Origin: Misgurnus anguillicaudatus
Lineage: Eukaryota > Chordata > Actinopteri > Cypriniformes > Cobitidae
Direction: 5' to 3'
NCBI RefSeq assembly: GCF_027580225.2
Contig: NC_073354.2
Coordinates: forward strand, 27,796,001-27,860,000
DNA: 64,000 bases
Shown: positions 14,107 through 27,312 of the stretch, piece by piece
Layout of the letters: every line of letters begins with the position of its first letter
How positions within the stretch are numbered: the first letter of the stretch is position 1
The notes under the pieces: generated by a model
Seen by the model: the letters and a program-made list of their open reading frames with translations, nothing else
Databases searched by the model: none
What the model was told of the DNA's origin: nothing
Position numbers and translations under genes: made by a program

Positions 14107-14812
14107 GAATGGCTGGGTTATTTTTGACCCATAATGGGTAAATATTAGTCTGGTTAAAACCAGACCATTCTTAGTAGTACCTGAGTTATGGTCTGGCAAA
14201 GCTACATAGACAAATTATTTCCAAAGGGGCGTCACCAACGGACGTCTCTCAAATGCCTCTGTGTCCAGGTAGATAGACCTAAAACCAATCACAGCGATGA
14301 AGAAGTGACTTATGCAGAGCTATATCACACTTTTGCAGGTTAAACAAAAGCTTAAAACAGACGCGATAGCGGATTCGAACGAGTAATGTTCCACGGCGGC
14401 ATCCATCTTTGTAATGTACAAAATCTGCTTCACCGTCACTGCGCTGCCGTCGTCGTGTAAAGCCCGCCCAAACGTTTCTGATTGGTGCCGCGATATCTCT
14501 GCATTAGAAATGGGCTTGAATGGCCTCTTTGCCAGACTACTTGCAGAGCAAATCTAATTTGCCGGAAGTTGTCTGGGTTTTCCCAGGCTAAATATTAGAC
14601 AGAAAACACCGCTGGGTTAAAATCGGCCCAATGCTGGGTTTTTTTAACCTAACTGCTGGGTTATTATTATACCCCATGGTTGCATAACAACAACCCAACA
14701 TTGGATAATTTTTTTGGCCACTATGGGTTTATTTTTTAACCCAGCATGTGTTTTGTCCAATATTTACTCATTTTGGGTCAAAAATAACCCAGCCATTTTT
14801 AAAGTGTATGTC
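14107..14812. repeat. GGGTTATTTTTGACCCA hairpin MITE, interrupted
   Basis: Outer ends GGCTGGGTTATTTTTGACCC and GGGTCAAAAATAACCCAGCC are reverse complements. The element is split at GGGTAAATATTAG by an insertion, after which it resumes with TAAATATTAGACAG. Confidence 0.8.
14149..14588. mobile_element. Nested inverted-repeat element with TAAATATTAG duplication
   Basis: The host word TAAATATTAG appears on both sides, giving a 9-10 bp target duplication. Ends are TCTGGTTAAAACCAGAC and GTCTGGGTTTTCCCAGG, each itself palindromic. An inner GTCTGGCAAAG / CTTTGCCAGAC pair suggests a further nested structure. Non-coding; superfamily unassigned. Confidence 0.7.
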
Positions 14813-15239
14813 ATGGTTGTATTATTTTTAGTGAACTGTTTGTCTTATTTAATACATATGTCTTATCTAAATGTATGCATATTTTAACAAAATCATCATA
14901 TACCAGCATTATAGATTACTATACTACAACAATTAGGATCATTATATAATAATAAAATATAAGGACACATATTGTAATAAGAATCAGGGACTTAAAAATT
15001 ATGTCATTTTTTGTGATTTACTGTTTTTACATAAAGTCATCCTGCATAATGTAAAGAACATTCTGTGAAACTTTAACCTGATATCTTTAATAATAGTAAG
15101 ACCTCATCATTTAATGATGAGTAACACCATGTCAAAGATTAAAATCAATGTGAAATCAATGATTGAAATCAAACCTCTAGTCTCATTATTAGGTTATGAA
15201 ACTTTAGCCTGAATTTCATGTCTCAAAGAAGACATTTCT

Positions 15240-15660
15240 CAAGACTTTTTTAAGATGTCAAATAAATCTTTGAGGTCCTCAGAGTACGTATGTAAAGTTT
15301 TAGCTCAAAATACATTAAATATAATTTATTATAGCATGTTAATATTGCCACTTTATATGTGCCAGCAAAAATGTGCCGTTTTTTGGGTGTGTCCTTTAAA
15401 ATGCAAATGAGGTGATCTCTGCACTAAATGGCAGTACTGTGCTTGCATAGTGCAGGTTAAGAAGTTGTATTATCCCCTACTGACATCACAAGGGGAGCAA
15501 AATTTCAATTACCTAATTCTTCACATGCTTGCAGAGATGGTTTATCGAAACTAAGTTACTGGGTTGTTCTTTATCACATTTTACAGGTTTATAGAAGCAC
15601 TCGAGACCCAATTATAGCACTTAAACATGGAAAAAGTCAGATTTTCATAATATGACCCCT
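15240..15660 (-). repeat. TTAA / GGGACATATTATG family repeat, copy 2
   Basis: Reverse orientation relative to 8196. Ends CATAATATGACCCCT followed by TTAA at 15661. Shared internal words include TCTCTGCACTAAATGGCAGT. Confidence 0.7.
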
Positions 15661-15664
15661 TTAA

Positions 15665-16330
15665 AAATATCAATTTTATAACAGACATGTAAGATTTGTC
15701 ATAGCTTGCCACCACATTTACGTCTACATTTTTGTCTTTCTGTAAAAACATGCATTTGATGAACATCAGACTACCAAAACTCAAAGAGATGAGTACACTG
15801 CAGCTCACAGAGTGTGAAGTTAGTCCCCGGCTGTTCTAGACGTGTGATGTGATAAATTAAATCATAAAGAATCTCTGAAAGAAACGGGACTTCTCACAGA
15901 GGTGACAGTGTGCTTTGCTATTGTTGTCAGTATTATGAATGGCCCTCATATGGTTCTGCTGCAGAATGTGCCGCGTGTCCAGCAGAGCCTGTGCAACCTC
16001 GAGTCATGAATCGCTTTGGCTCTCACTCAGAAAAACAGGAAGCACCACCTGCTGTTTAAATCTGATGTTAATTTCCCTGAGTAAGACTTCATTGAAGAGG
16101 AGAGGCGGTAACCCACTGTAATCGTAAAAGACGGCATGGGCGTCCTATCTGTCAATGCTACTTTGTGTTGAACTGTATGCAAGATTACCACTGCATCAAA
16201 ACTGCAGACACACTTCAACAGAGTGCTACTATTTAATATGATTCAAGAGGGGCTTGTAAGAGCTTGTAAGATGTAATGAACATGTTCTTATGGGGTTAAC
16301 ACATTAATGTTACAGTATAATGTTATGTGT
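15665..16330. other. No gene seen
   Basis: Short frames only, with none recognised. Unique-looking sequence leading to a TA microsatellite. Confidence 0.5.
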
Positions 16331-16349
16331 ATATATATATATATATATA
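16331..16349. repeat. (TA)n microsatellite, left of Tc1 element
   Basis: Alternating TA that served as the insertion target of the Tc1-like element; the TA array resumes at 17965. Confidence 0.9.

Positions 16350-17964
<1,615 letters not shown>

Positions 17965-18016
<52 letters not shown>
17965..18016. repeat. (TA)n microsatellite, right of Tc1 element
   Basis: About 26 TA units continuing the target array at 16331. Confidence 0.95.
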
Positions 18017-18019
<3 letters not shown>

Positions 18020-18249
18020 TATATAAATCCATAATTTGATTTTCAAATATTTATTATAAAAACAAATTATTTTTTCCACAAAATGCAATACATCCAAGTT
18101 TGTTTTCAAAATGATATAAATCTATTCAAAATATAAATGTACATTCATCTTTGCCATGTTATAATTATTTAGTCGACTAGTGGTATACACTGATAAAAAC
18201 AATAAACATTAATGGCATTAATCAAAACACTAAACTAACACTAATCATA

Positions 18250-18796
18250 TTGAGGCCAAGTCCACACGGACACGGGTATTTTTATAACCGTGAGTTTTTT
18301 TACGCAGTTCGGCCGCTCGTCCACACGAAACCGCAGTATCAATGAAACCGAGCATATTTGAAAACCCCGGCCAGGGTGAGCTTTTTAAGAAACCCCGGTT
18401 ACAGTGGTGTCGTGTAGAGAGTAAAACCAGGGTTTTTGCCTTGCGACGTCAGAGTGTGCGCCGTTATCCACTGTGTTTGACGTCAAGATTGTACGCCGCG
18501 ACTGCTTTGTTGATGGTTCTGTGCAATGGCGGACGTATCTTGCTAATAATAACTGTGCTAACAGGGCTTCTAACATGTATACAGATAAATGCTCAGTTAT
18601 CTCACTATATTGCGGAACACGATTAGGGTTATATCCCCGCCTGCTGGCGTGGCATGCTCTTGACAGCGCTTGATAGGGTGCTTTTGCTTTATAGTGTGGA
18701 TGGATATTTAATTTAAACCGAGCATGTGTGGACGGGATTTTTTTTAGAGAAAACTCCAGTTATAATTATACCCGTGTCCGTGTGGACTAGGCCTAA
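18250..18796. mobile_element. hAT-like MITE, AGTCCACACGGACACGGGTAT ends
   Basis: Left end AGTCCACACGGACACGGGT and right end complement ACCCGTGTCCGTGTGGACT, about 545 bp apart. The interior is CpG-rich and non-coding. No clear target duplication is visible. Confidence 0.75.
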
Positions 18797-19189
18797 GAAC
18801 ACGGTCATTGCTGCTGTCATCTTTGGGACGTCGTCGCTGAACTTTTTCAACAGCGATAAGCTGTAAAATGTTTTGTCCTGCTCGATTTTCATTGGCTTTG
18901 AGTAAAATAATGGAAATTTTTTCATAAGATCCCCTCAGGTCAATGTGTTAGCATGACAGAAGCTTGATGCTGTCGAGTCAGAACAAGCAAAGGCCGGCAT
19001 TTTTCCTTTGCCCGAGTGTCCCTCGCGTAAATTATTAGATTTTGATGGCTTACGTTTCTTCCCCGCCACAGAAAAACACCACAGGTTTATCAATGCTATC
19101 AAAAGTATTACTTTGTTTTTTTTTGTTTGTTGATCATGAAGTACAAAGTAGATGAGGAAAACTAGGATTCTGTGTGTATTCAAAGCGCT

Positions 19190-19884
19190 GGTGTCATGAG
19201 CAATTCGGTCCCCCCTGGCAATTCTGCCCCCTTAGGACCCCCGCGTGATTCCATTGGCTGAAAAAACTCCTCATGAGTAGTTTTCTTAGCGCCTTATTAT
19301 AAATCAAACAAAATCGCATTATGATTTATGTAGTTAGAATGGTGTTAAAATTACAATTGATGTCTTTTAAATGATATGTTTCATATAGTAGTATATAAAT
19401 GAGGCTATAGGGGGGAGATCTACATTGCTTGTGTCATTTTATTATTTAGATATTATATACTGTACCCTTTCCACTTTTCTACTGTAATTTCTTATACAAA
19501 ACATGATTACTACATAGTTGAATCACACATTAAAATTATAATTTATAAGCCATGATTACTACACTTTTACTATTAAAAAAATACATTCCCTAAGGCATGT
19601 TAATAATTTACAAAAATAAAAGTATTGTTTTTATAAAGCAGATGATGACATAAAAGTACTGACGTGTCTGCAACATGAATATTAGTTTATTATATTATTT
19701 TTTGTTAACTTTTATTTAAAAAAATTGTATGCTTCTATTTTGTACAACGTAATTAGCTTGCTAGACCATTAACGCAGACGAGATATCACAATGACAAATT
19801 TTTGACCAGGCATTAGTGCTAAGTACCAATCGGGGTCCTAGGGGAGACCGAATTGCCAGGGGGACCGAATTGCTCATGACACCG
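19190..19884. mobile_element. Long-TIR MITE (GTGTCATGAGCAATTCGG)
   Basis: Ends GTGTCATGAGCAATTCGG and CCGAATTGCTCATGACAC match over more than 30 bp, then continue imperfectly (CCTGGCAATTC, CCTAGG/CCTTAGG). The 695-bp interior is AT-rich without a credible frame. Confidence 0.8.
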
Positions 19885-20671
19885 GCATTGTTGTTTACAA
19901 TGCGTGGAATGGTGCGCTGTGATTTGTTGAGCGGATTTATTGCAGAGAAGGAGGACTGGCGTTTAGCGTGTTTTGGGGAAAAAAGGGAGAAAAGATGATA
20001 GAAAAACACGGCGGATATCGGATTTTGATATATGCTTTTGCCTTTAGTAAAAAGAACAGTGAAGAGTGACTGGAGACTTTATAGATTAGATTTTTTTACA
20101 TTTGTGCATGTACAGTCAAATTTGTGTGGAAAGGCATTTCAATTACTGACTAATAACATTTTAATTGCCATCGAAGTGAAATCTGTAACACTTTACAGAT
20201 CAGTAATAACTGGGTAATGTTACAGTAATATATACGTAATTTAATGGTAATATTATTTTTAAACCAAATGTACAATATCCAGACAACAACTGTGCCGTTT
20301 CCAGACAATAACAGTGAAAATTGTGGATTAAAAAGACTAACCAAGTCAAGTTATTGTATTAAAAACTGTATAAAAATGTAAACTGATGTGTCAAGTTTTT
20401 AGGGAAAACTCCCCTTCCACTTGAGTCTTTTTACTTAATTCTGCTTAAAAACGCTCAAGATGTGTTTAGTGCCAAGAGAGGTCACACTAAACACTGATGA
20501 TGCCTAAAGAAGACATTTTTCCTGAACATTTTTTTTTACATATTTCCTGTATTTTCTGTTTGTATCTTAATAAAATTGATTGAAAAATAAATATGGATGG
20601 ACATTAAAACTTCTTAAACAACAGTTTTATTTACCACTTCTACTGCTAATAATACTACACTGCACAATACT
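19885..20671. other. No gene seen
   Basis: AT-rich; a short AACACTTTACAG word at about 20190 hints at another degraded interspersed repeat. Nothing else supported. Confidence 0.45.
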
Positions 20672-20742
20672 TGCAGCGCTTTGAGATGCTACTTTAAAGG
20701 CGCTATAGAAAATAAAGTTTATTATTATTATTATTATTATTA
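20672..20742 (+). repeat. LINE/SINE 3' tail ending in (ATT)n
   Basis: CTTGCAGCGCTTTGAGATGC and GGCGCTATAGAAAATAAAG followed by a TTATTATT run. This is the 3' end shared by fish L2-type LINEs and the SINEs that use their reverse transcriptase. Confidence 0.7.
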
Positions 20743-20744
20743 TA

Positions 20745-21846
20745 CACATTGACGTACCATATGCTTTACAATATTATTATATAGCAATTTCTTATACTTA
20801 TACTGTTTGGTAAATCCACCCCAAAGCACCATCATCAAAAATATTACGCCTTGTTAAACGTCTACAACAGTCTTTCAAAGCTCATTAATCATTTAACTTG
20901 TCAAAGTGTGTTTGCCACTACGCTGACATTGCATTTCCGAGAATATACTACCTTCAGCCAAGGGATTTCACCCACAGCTCCCCCTACCTCTTCACGCTGC
21001 CTCAAAGGCTGAATGTAATTCATTGGCATGGCTTTTGTATTTTATTGCCCAGTAACTAACGCTAGCAAGCGCCTCCAGTTAAAGGTTGGTGCATTTGGCC
21101 CAACCCCATTAAGTGGGTTCTGCTGTATGATGGTGACTCATCCGACTGGTCCGGTTTTGTAATACTGCTGAAACAATCACTTTAGATGAAGGTCAAATCG
21201 AGCCTTAAGGCCATGTATTCCAGCCTTTAACAATCTGGAAAAATCCACAGCAGAAGATCTTTAAACATCACTGTGACAGATTTGCTTCTGAATTCGAGGG
21301 GAAAATCTGGTGGTGATAGAGTTGTGTGAAAATTGGAGAGTGTTACCGTGTAACACTGTATTTGTGGGCTGTATTTGCAAAACTGTGATGGAGAAAAAAT
21401 TTGTATATATTTATTCCACAATCTGTGTTGTCAGTAGTTTAGAAGACACCAAAATAAGGTATAACAGGTTGTGATGTTTAATGAAATACGTTGTGGCTGA
21501 AGGGCATTCTTAGGCATAACGTAACTTAGCCTTGAGTAACTTGTTTGCGGTCCATGTACCACACAATGCAAATATTAAAACAAAAAATATGTATCAATGC
21601 ATCTTTCATGAAGTAAAAATGCTAAGGGTGCTGCTCAGTGATACACAAATTTGCTGGGTGCAGCAATCACAGCTGTGTTTTATTGAAAATTGGCAATTGA
21701 CCAATTAGAATCAAGGACTGGAGCTAATCGTTTTATAAGTGTAATATACTGTAAGTATTAAAGATTGTATAAAAGAGCACAATAGTGGCCATTTAAGACC
21801 CTAATCAAAATCACAGTATCACACTAATATTTTTGTATCCTTGGAT
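20745..21846. other. No gene seen
   Basis: Intergenic. 21665-21745 resembles part of the repeat at 42050-42125 (GACCAAT.AGAATCAAGGA), so a degraded repeat fragment is present. Confidence 0.45.
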
Positions 21847-22068
21847 ATTTCGGTAACACTTTACCTGAAGGGGTGTTCATAAGACTGACATGACAAATTC
21901 ATAATCATGACATGACACGTGCTATGAACATTTTATGCACGTTTATGACAACTGTCATTAAGTGTCTTTCGTTCAATTATAACATCGTTTGAGATGTCTT
22001 TGTTATGACTTGACATTAACCAGTACATCATAACTGACCACTTTTTACCAGTAATACAAATTGAATTT

Positions 22069-23185
22069 GTCATTAAAATGTCATTAAGTGTTAATACTCT
22101 GTCATATAGTTTTATAACAGCATCATGAATATTTTTCTTGACCTCAACTACAGTGGTACAAATATAACTTGTCATTAAAATGTCATTTATAGAGCCCGTC
22201 TGATAAAGGATTTTGAAGGCCGATACGGATACAAATGTTTGTTGGTTTTAAAATCCGATATATCGGCCGATTTTTTTATTTATTTCAGAAACGCGCACCA
22301 AAACATTAAGAGATTTCCCTAACATTAGTTATTTGTAGTTATTTATGAGTTTTAACTAAAATAATATGATAATGCATTTTAAAAAAGAAACTGGTTTCTT
22401 AACTCACCATTAACTCACTTAACCGTTGTTCTCTCTGCCTGACTCTGGCTGGATGAGCAGGTTGCAGGATGTGTGACGCGTTATACACGAGTGTTGCCAA
22501 CAGGGAGGTTGTAGAGTGCCCTCTGGTGGACAAACTATACAACAGCAACACTCATGACATGGTTGAAGGCTGTTTCGTCGTTTGTTTATTTTTTAATATT
22601 CATTTATCGGCTATTATGAATGCCGATACTGATAGTTTGGAAAATGCCAAATATCGGCCAATATATCGGTCGGGCTCTAGTCATTAAGTGTTAATACTCT
22701 GTCATAAAGTTTTATAACAGCGTCATGAATATTTTTCTTGACCTCGACTACAGTGGTACAAATATAATTTGTCATTGAAATGTCATTGAGTGTTGATACT
22801 CTGTCATATGGTTTTGTGGCGGTGTCATGAATGTTTTTCTTGACCTCAGCTGCAGTAGAATAAATATAATTTGTCATTAAAATGTCACTAGGTGTTAATA
22901 CTCTGTCATATAATTTTATAACAGCGTCATGAATATTTTTCTTGACCTCAACTACAGTGGTACAAATATAATTTGTCATTAAAATGTCATTAAGTGTTAA
23001 TACTCTGTCATATAATTTTATAACAGTGTCATGAATATTTTTCTTGACCTCAACTACAGTGGTACAAATACAAATTGATAAATTGTCATTAAAATGTCAT
23101 AAAGTGTTGATACTCTGTCAAATAGTTTTATACAGTAACAACATCATAAATATTATTTAGTTCATAATTTTTTCTTTAAGTTTAC
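22069..23185. repeat. 102-bp tandem repeat array
   Basis: Units begin GTCATTAAAATGTCATTAAG at 22069, 22171, about 22771, 22872, 22974 and 23083 and carry TTTTTCTTGACCTCAACTAC. Because 102 is 34 codons, one minus-strand frame stays open through several units, giving a 34-residue repeated peptide that I regard as incidental. Interrupted by the MITE at 22190-22679. Confidence 0.85.
22190..22679. mobile_element. hAT MITE (TAGAGCCCG ends, 8-bp duplication)
   Basis: Termini TAGAGCCCGTC and GTCGGGCTCTA. Flanks are GTCATTTA on the left and GTCATTAA on the right, an 8-bp target duplication with one change, inside the 102-bp array. Internal CCGATATATCGGCC words are typical of this fish MITE type. Confidence 0.85.
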
Positions 23186-23445
23186 TCCATGTGTTTAACA
23201 AATAAAATCAATTATTCAATAATAATAATAAAAATGGATAAAATTATATTTTATTGTATATGGAGACCGATTCACCTAAAATTAAATGAAAACAGTCCAA
23301 TAATGGGTGAAACCATGCAGCGTTGGGTCCATATCGCTGCAAAGTTAATTACATTAAATTAAATTGAAAACATTTCTGAAACTGAGTAAGAACAATTTCT
23401 GTTAGTTGTCAGCTTTTTATGTATTGTGCACATACAGTACATTAA

Positions 23446-23759
23446 AGCAACATTAAAGAGTTTTTGCTCTATGCTCCCCCTACAGGTTAGAAGCGTAATT
23501 TTCCATTACCCACTGTCATAAATACTGCATCATAGCTGGCTGATTGGATTGTAGGTCTGCCGTAAAGCAAGTTTTTGTAGTTTTCACTCGAACTACAGGA
23601 CTGCAACCCGACGGTTGGAAACTTCTTTAGTGCGGATTTGGCCGATAGAGGGCTGCAAAGCGAATGTGAAAGTGCTGTTCACTCTGTTTCAAGTGGATGA
23701 ACAACTGAAACTTTTTTGGAAACGTTATTTTAAGGTAAAAAAAACTCTTTGATGTTGCT
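23446..23759. mobile_element. TTAA-target MITE (AGCAACATTAAAGAG)
   Basis: Bounded by TTAA at 23442-23445 and 23760-23763. Ends AGCAACATTAAAGAGTTTTT and the near complement ACTCTTTGATGTTGCT. Non-coding, 314 bp. Confidence 0.8.
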
Positions 23760-23765
23760 TTAAGT

Positions 23766-24056
23766 CAGTGGTTCTCAAACTTTTTCAGCGTGCGGCCCCT
23801 TTTGTGTACGGTGCATTCCTTCACGCCCCCCCCCCCCAAAGAAAATTTATGACAAAAAGCAGTTCTAAAACTTCACATTTTAATTACACAAAACATTAAA
23901 TTATACAAAGTAGTGCTGTCTTGTTTTTTTTTAGGTTTCATTTTACGGAATTCATGATAAATTAATGGATTTTATAAAATGTCATAAAACTGGGGCCCCC
24001 CTGGCACCATCTCGCGTCCCCCCTGGGGGCCCCGGACCCCAGTTTGAGAACCACTG
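23766..24056. mobile_element. hAT-Charlie-like MITE, copy 1
   Basis: Perfect ends CAGTGGTTCTCAAACT and AGTTTGAGAACCACTG. Flanking octamers CTTTAAGT and CATTAAGG match 6 of 8. The interior is C-rich at both sides of an AT core. A sister copy is at 39082-39366. Confidence 0.85.
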
Positions 24057-24334
24057 CATTAAGGTAAATATAATATTTTGACATGTCTGTTGCATTTTTT
24101 AAGGTATTTAAAACTATTTGACATAGTATTAACACTTACTGGCATTTAAATGACAGTTTAATGTAATGTTAACCCATAAAGCTAGGTAGTTTCTAAAGTT
24201 TGATAATTATTCTGCTATGTCATGTTTATTACAGATTTATGACAACGTATGATGTATTGGTTTATGTCAAGTTGTCATAACAAAGACATCTCAAACAATG
24301 TCATCCCTGCATCAATTGAACAAATGACACTTAA

Positions 24335-24572
24335 AGGCGGAGTCCACGATGCTCGAAAAACACTTTGGAAAAAGGAGTCGGGCCGACTACGAAAACACAC
24401 TTATAGCCAATCAGCAGTAAGGAGCGTGTCTACTAACCGACATCCTTGCAGGGTTGCGTATGTGTGGGGCGGGTCTATCCACAGAAGGTCCAGATTTTAT
24501 TGGGGTAGAGGCGTGTTTGTTTAGGTGATTTCAAATATCAACATTGGCTTTCAAACATCATGGACTCCGCCT
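24335..24572. mobile_element. TTAA-target MITE (AGGCGGAGTCC)
   Basis: Inserted into the right arm of the 21847 element. Comparison with the intact left arm shows the empty site ATGACACTTAATGACA, so TTAA at 24331-24334 and 24573-24576 is the duplicated target. Ends AGGCGGAGTCC / GGACTCCGCCT. Confidence 0.9.
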
Positions 24573-24699
24573 TTAATGACAATTGTCATAAACGTGCATA
24601 AAATCTCCATCATGTTTATGACACATGTCATGTCATGATTATAGAGGTGTCTCATGTCAGTCTTATGAACACCCCTTCAAGTACAGTGTTACCGAAATT

Positions 24700-25428
24700 T
24701 CTTTTGGGAGCCATTTGCTGCTATAAACTCACAGGCCTAGCAAGTAAACTTGAATGTTAGGCTTAATTATCTGTACTTTAAAACAGAAATGACAGTCAGC
24801 AATGTGGCCTTCATTAAATTACATCTTCCTTAAGATGGTGCATATACACTTCAGTTGAGAGGCACTTGTTAGACGGCAGATCTTTTCAACTGACAGTTGG
24901 AGAAGACTCACTATGTAGAAACCGGAAAGTAATACAACACAGCAGATGCTGCAAGGCCTCTTGAGAGAGCATGTGTCTGCTGTGTGTGCGTACTGTATGT
25001 GAGAACATACTCATTGCTTGGTAACACAAAACAAGTACTTTCAGGAGGAAATGTATTTGAACCCTCATAGGTTTTATTTGATTACTGTGTTCTTATTTTA
25101 AAAAATCAATAAACCTTAATTTAGCAGACCACATATAGGCCCGCAAGGTTGCAACTCAGCATTTTTTCTCCTACAGTACGTGTATATGATGCCTGACCTA
25201 TTTTTATTACAGGACATTAATGGGTTCTGTGTTCCTATCTTTGATTTTATTCTTGTGCTTGCAGGAAAGTTACTTTGCTATTTCGTCTTAAAACTTATGG
25301 ATCCTACAGTAACTGAATGCAGGTTTCTGTCCTATTCTTTCATTGTCGGTCCATGAGCATTTTAGCCTTATTTTAGCTCATCAGTTATAACTTCTGGTTC
25401 CTTTGAGTGGGGTTGAGTCATGAATATC
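24700..25428. other. No gene seen
   Basis: Intergenic sequence without recognised termini or domains. Confidence 0.5.
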
Positions 25429-25549
25429 ATAAATACTAGAGATTCATTGTTACAAAAATTTTCCACCGATACTGATAATTACCGATAGCTGCCGCAAGAA
25501 TCTTAACTAATACCAGAAAACGGGACCACTTAGTGAGTACATAAAGGAC

Positions 25550-25850
25550 ATGTTAATTTCCTATCAGCCTCATTGTCTTTGGCGCTCCTCTCAAACTTTG
25601 CTCCTAACCGTGCCATGTGCTTTTTCTGTTGCGGCTTTGGAACATGCTACCACTTTCTATAAAATCCTCTGCAACCATGGACATTCTGTATTTAAAAAGG
25701 ACTTGAAGAAGTATTTATTTTATCAAGTTTTGGTGTTTGACTAGGTTGGGGAAGTGTGAAGGATTGGATATATGTTTTCTTGATGGTATTATTGAACTTT
25801 TCCATGTGTTTTATGGTTTTGAAAGTGCTTTATAAATAAAACTGAGTTCA
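25550..25850 (+). pseudogene. 3' end of a degraded LINE (RT C-terminus and tail)
   Basis: A 64-codon frame (25550-25744) contains PCAFSVAALEH and HSVFKKDLKKYLFYQ, resembling the conserved C-terminal end of fish L2-type LINE ORF2 (SFAVAAP... FKKDLKTYLF). It is followed by a 3' UTR ending GTGCTTTATAAATAAAACTG. The reverse-transcriptase core is absent, as expected for a 5'-truncated copy. Confidence 0.65.
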
Positions 25851-25952
25851 GTTAAGATAATTGAGAGTGATATCTGCCGATACCGATGCCGAAAGTTTGG
25901 TGGTTGTATTAACATGCATTAACTAAATTCTGAAAATAACATTTCCTGATCA

Positions 25953-26514
25953 CAACCTGATCTCACAAATTTCCGTGTTATAGTCACAGAATATTTTGCT
26001 CATTCATCCGTGTCATTGTCATGGATCTCTGCATTGTCCGTGGCATTCTCGCGGATCTCCGCATATTTCCGTGGCCCTGCCACAGACTTTCTTTTCCGTG
26101 GCATTCTCACGGATTGGTTACTCAACTGCTTTTTCCTATTTTCAAACCATTGTCGCTTCGGTTTAGGGTTAGATTTGGTGCTTGCGTTAGTATGTCACTT
26201 TAAGTATTGGTTTATACAATTTTTTTCTGATGTATTCTTTAATATTTTCTAAACTTTAATCAATTGTTGCCTGGCGTTGGGGTTAGAGTTGGGTTTGGGT
26301 AAGGATGTCATTTTATGTAAATCTAACCCTAAACCGAAGCGACAATGGTTTGAAAATAGGAAAAAGCAGTTGAGTAACCAATCCGTGAGAATGCCACAGA
26401 AAAGAAAGTCCGTGGCAGGGCCACGGAAATATGCGGGGATCCGTGAGAATGCCACGGAAAAATGAGCAAAAAATTCTGTGACTATGCCACGGAAATTCGT
26501 GAGATCAGGTTGGT
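25953..26514. repeat. Foldback element, copy 2 of 4
   Basis: Ends CAACCTGATCTCAC and GTGAGATCAGGTTG. Arms carry repeated CCGTGGCATTCTC / GAGAATGCCACGG words, and the apex holds GGGTTAGAGTTGGGTTTGGG. Confidence 0.8.
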
Positions 26515-27312
26515 TTTACGTATTGGTTACTCAATTGTTTTTCCTATTTTCTTACCATTTTCGCGTGGGTTTGGGGTTAGAACGACTTTCTGTAACATAA
26601 ACTGACATCATAACCCAAACCCAACTCTAACCCTAACGTCAGGCGAGAACTTTTTAACTCTTTCGCCGCCAGCATTTTTCATGATTTTCACAAAAGTTTA
26701 ATGGCTTCCAGAAAATGCTCCTTTTTAAATATATAAACAATATATGACTTAAAAGAACAGACCCTCTGCTTTCAAACAAAAAAATCAGTTTCATCCTACC
26801 TTCATGTGTTCTGTTTTTATCACCTCTCAAACATGGGTAGGTTTCTTCAAAAACACCAAATTTTGAGCAAAAAGCTGAGATAATTCCATTTTTGTGAAGG
26901 GTTTTGATAGAGATCAGATGCAGAGCGATCTTTAAAACATACACGGACATACAGCTGTTTGCTCTTGGGCAATACTTCCGGGTTTTATAAGTTGCGGAAT
27001 AGCGGTATTGCAGATTGACGAGATAACTCGTCAATGGCGGGGAAAGAGTTAAAAATCCGGGAAAAAAGTATAAACCAATAGTTAAAATGACATCCTAACC
27101 CAAACCCCAAATCTAACCCCAAACCCACCCGAAAATGGTTTAAAATTAGGAAAAACAATTGAGAAAACCAATACGTGAAACTGACACGGAAAAGAAAGTC
27201 CGTGGTACGGACACGGAAAAATGTGGAGATCCGTGACAATGGCACGGTCCGCACGAATAAATGAGCAAAATAATCTGTGACTATACCACAGAACTTTGTG
27301 AGATCATGTTGT
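26515..27312. repeat. Foldback element, copy 3 of 4, carrying a TTAA MITE
   Basis: Abuts copy 2 directly. Left part ACGTATTGGTTACTCAATTG, right part CAATTGAGAAAACCAATACG. The apex motif AACTCTAACCCTAACGTC is intact. Interrupted by 26658-27048. Confidence 0.75.
26658..27048. mobile_element. TTAA-target MITE (CTCTTTCSCCGCCA)
   Basis: TTAA at 26654-26657 and 27049-27052. Ends CTCTTTCGCCGCCAG and TGGCGGGGAAAGAG. The right end also holds a small hairpin GACGAGATAACTCGTC. A 126-codon minus frame spans it but shows no domain. Confidence 0.85.

Larger units (their letters stand above)
21847..24698. mobile_element. 2.85-kb long-TIR element (TTCGGTAACAC)
   Basis: Ends are ATTTCGGTAACACTTTACCT and its complement near 24698. 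The terminal repeats extend about 190 bp (GGGGTGTTCATAAGACTGAC, TTTATGCACGTTTATGACAA, GAGATGTCTTTGTTATGAC on each side). The interior is a 102-bp tandem array plus later insertions (22190, 23446, 23766, 24335). No transposase is seen, so it is non-autonomous. Confidence 0.85.

Noticed and set aside
22069..23185. CRISPR-like repeat array
   Set aside because: Units are direct tandem copies with no spacers, in vertebrate DNA.
26654..27034. 126-codon minus frame in the TTAA MITE as a transposase
   Set aside because: Too short, no catalytic motif, and the element is only 391 bp.
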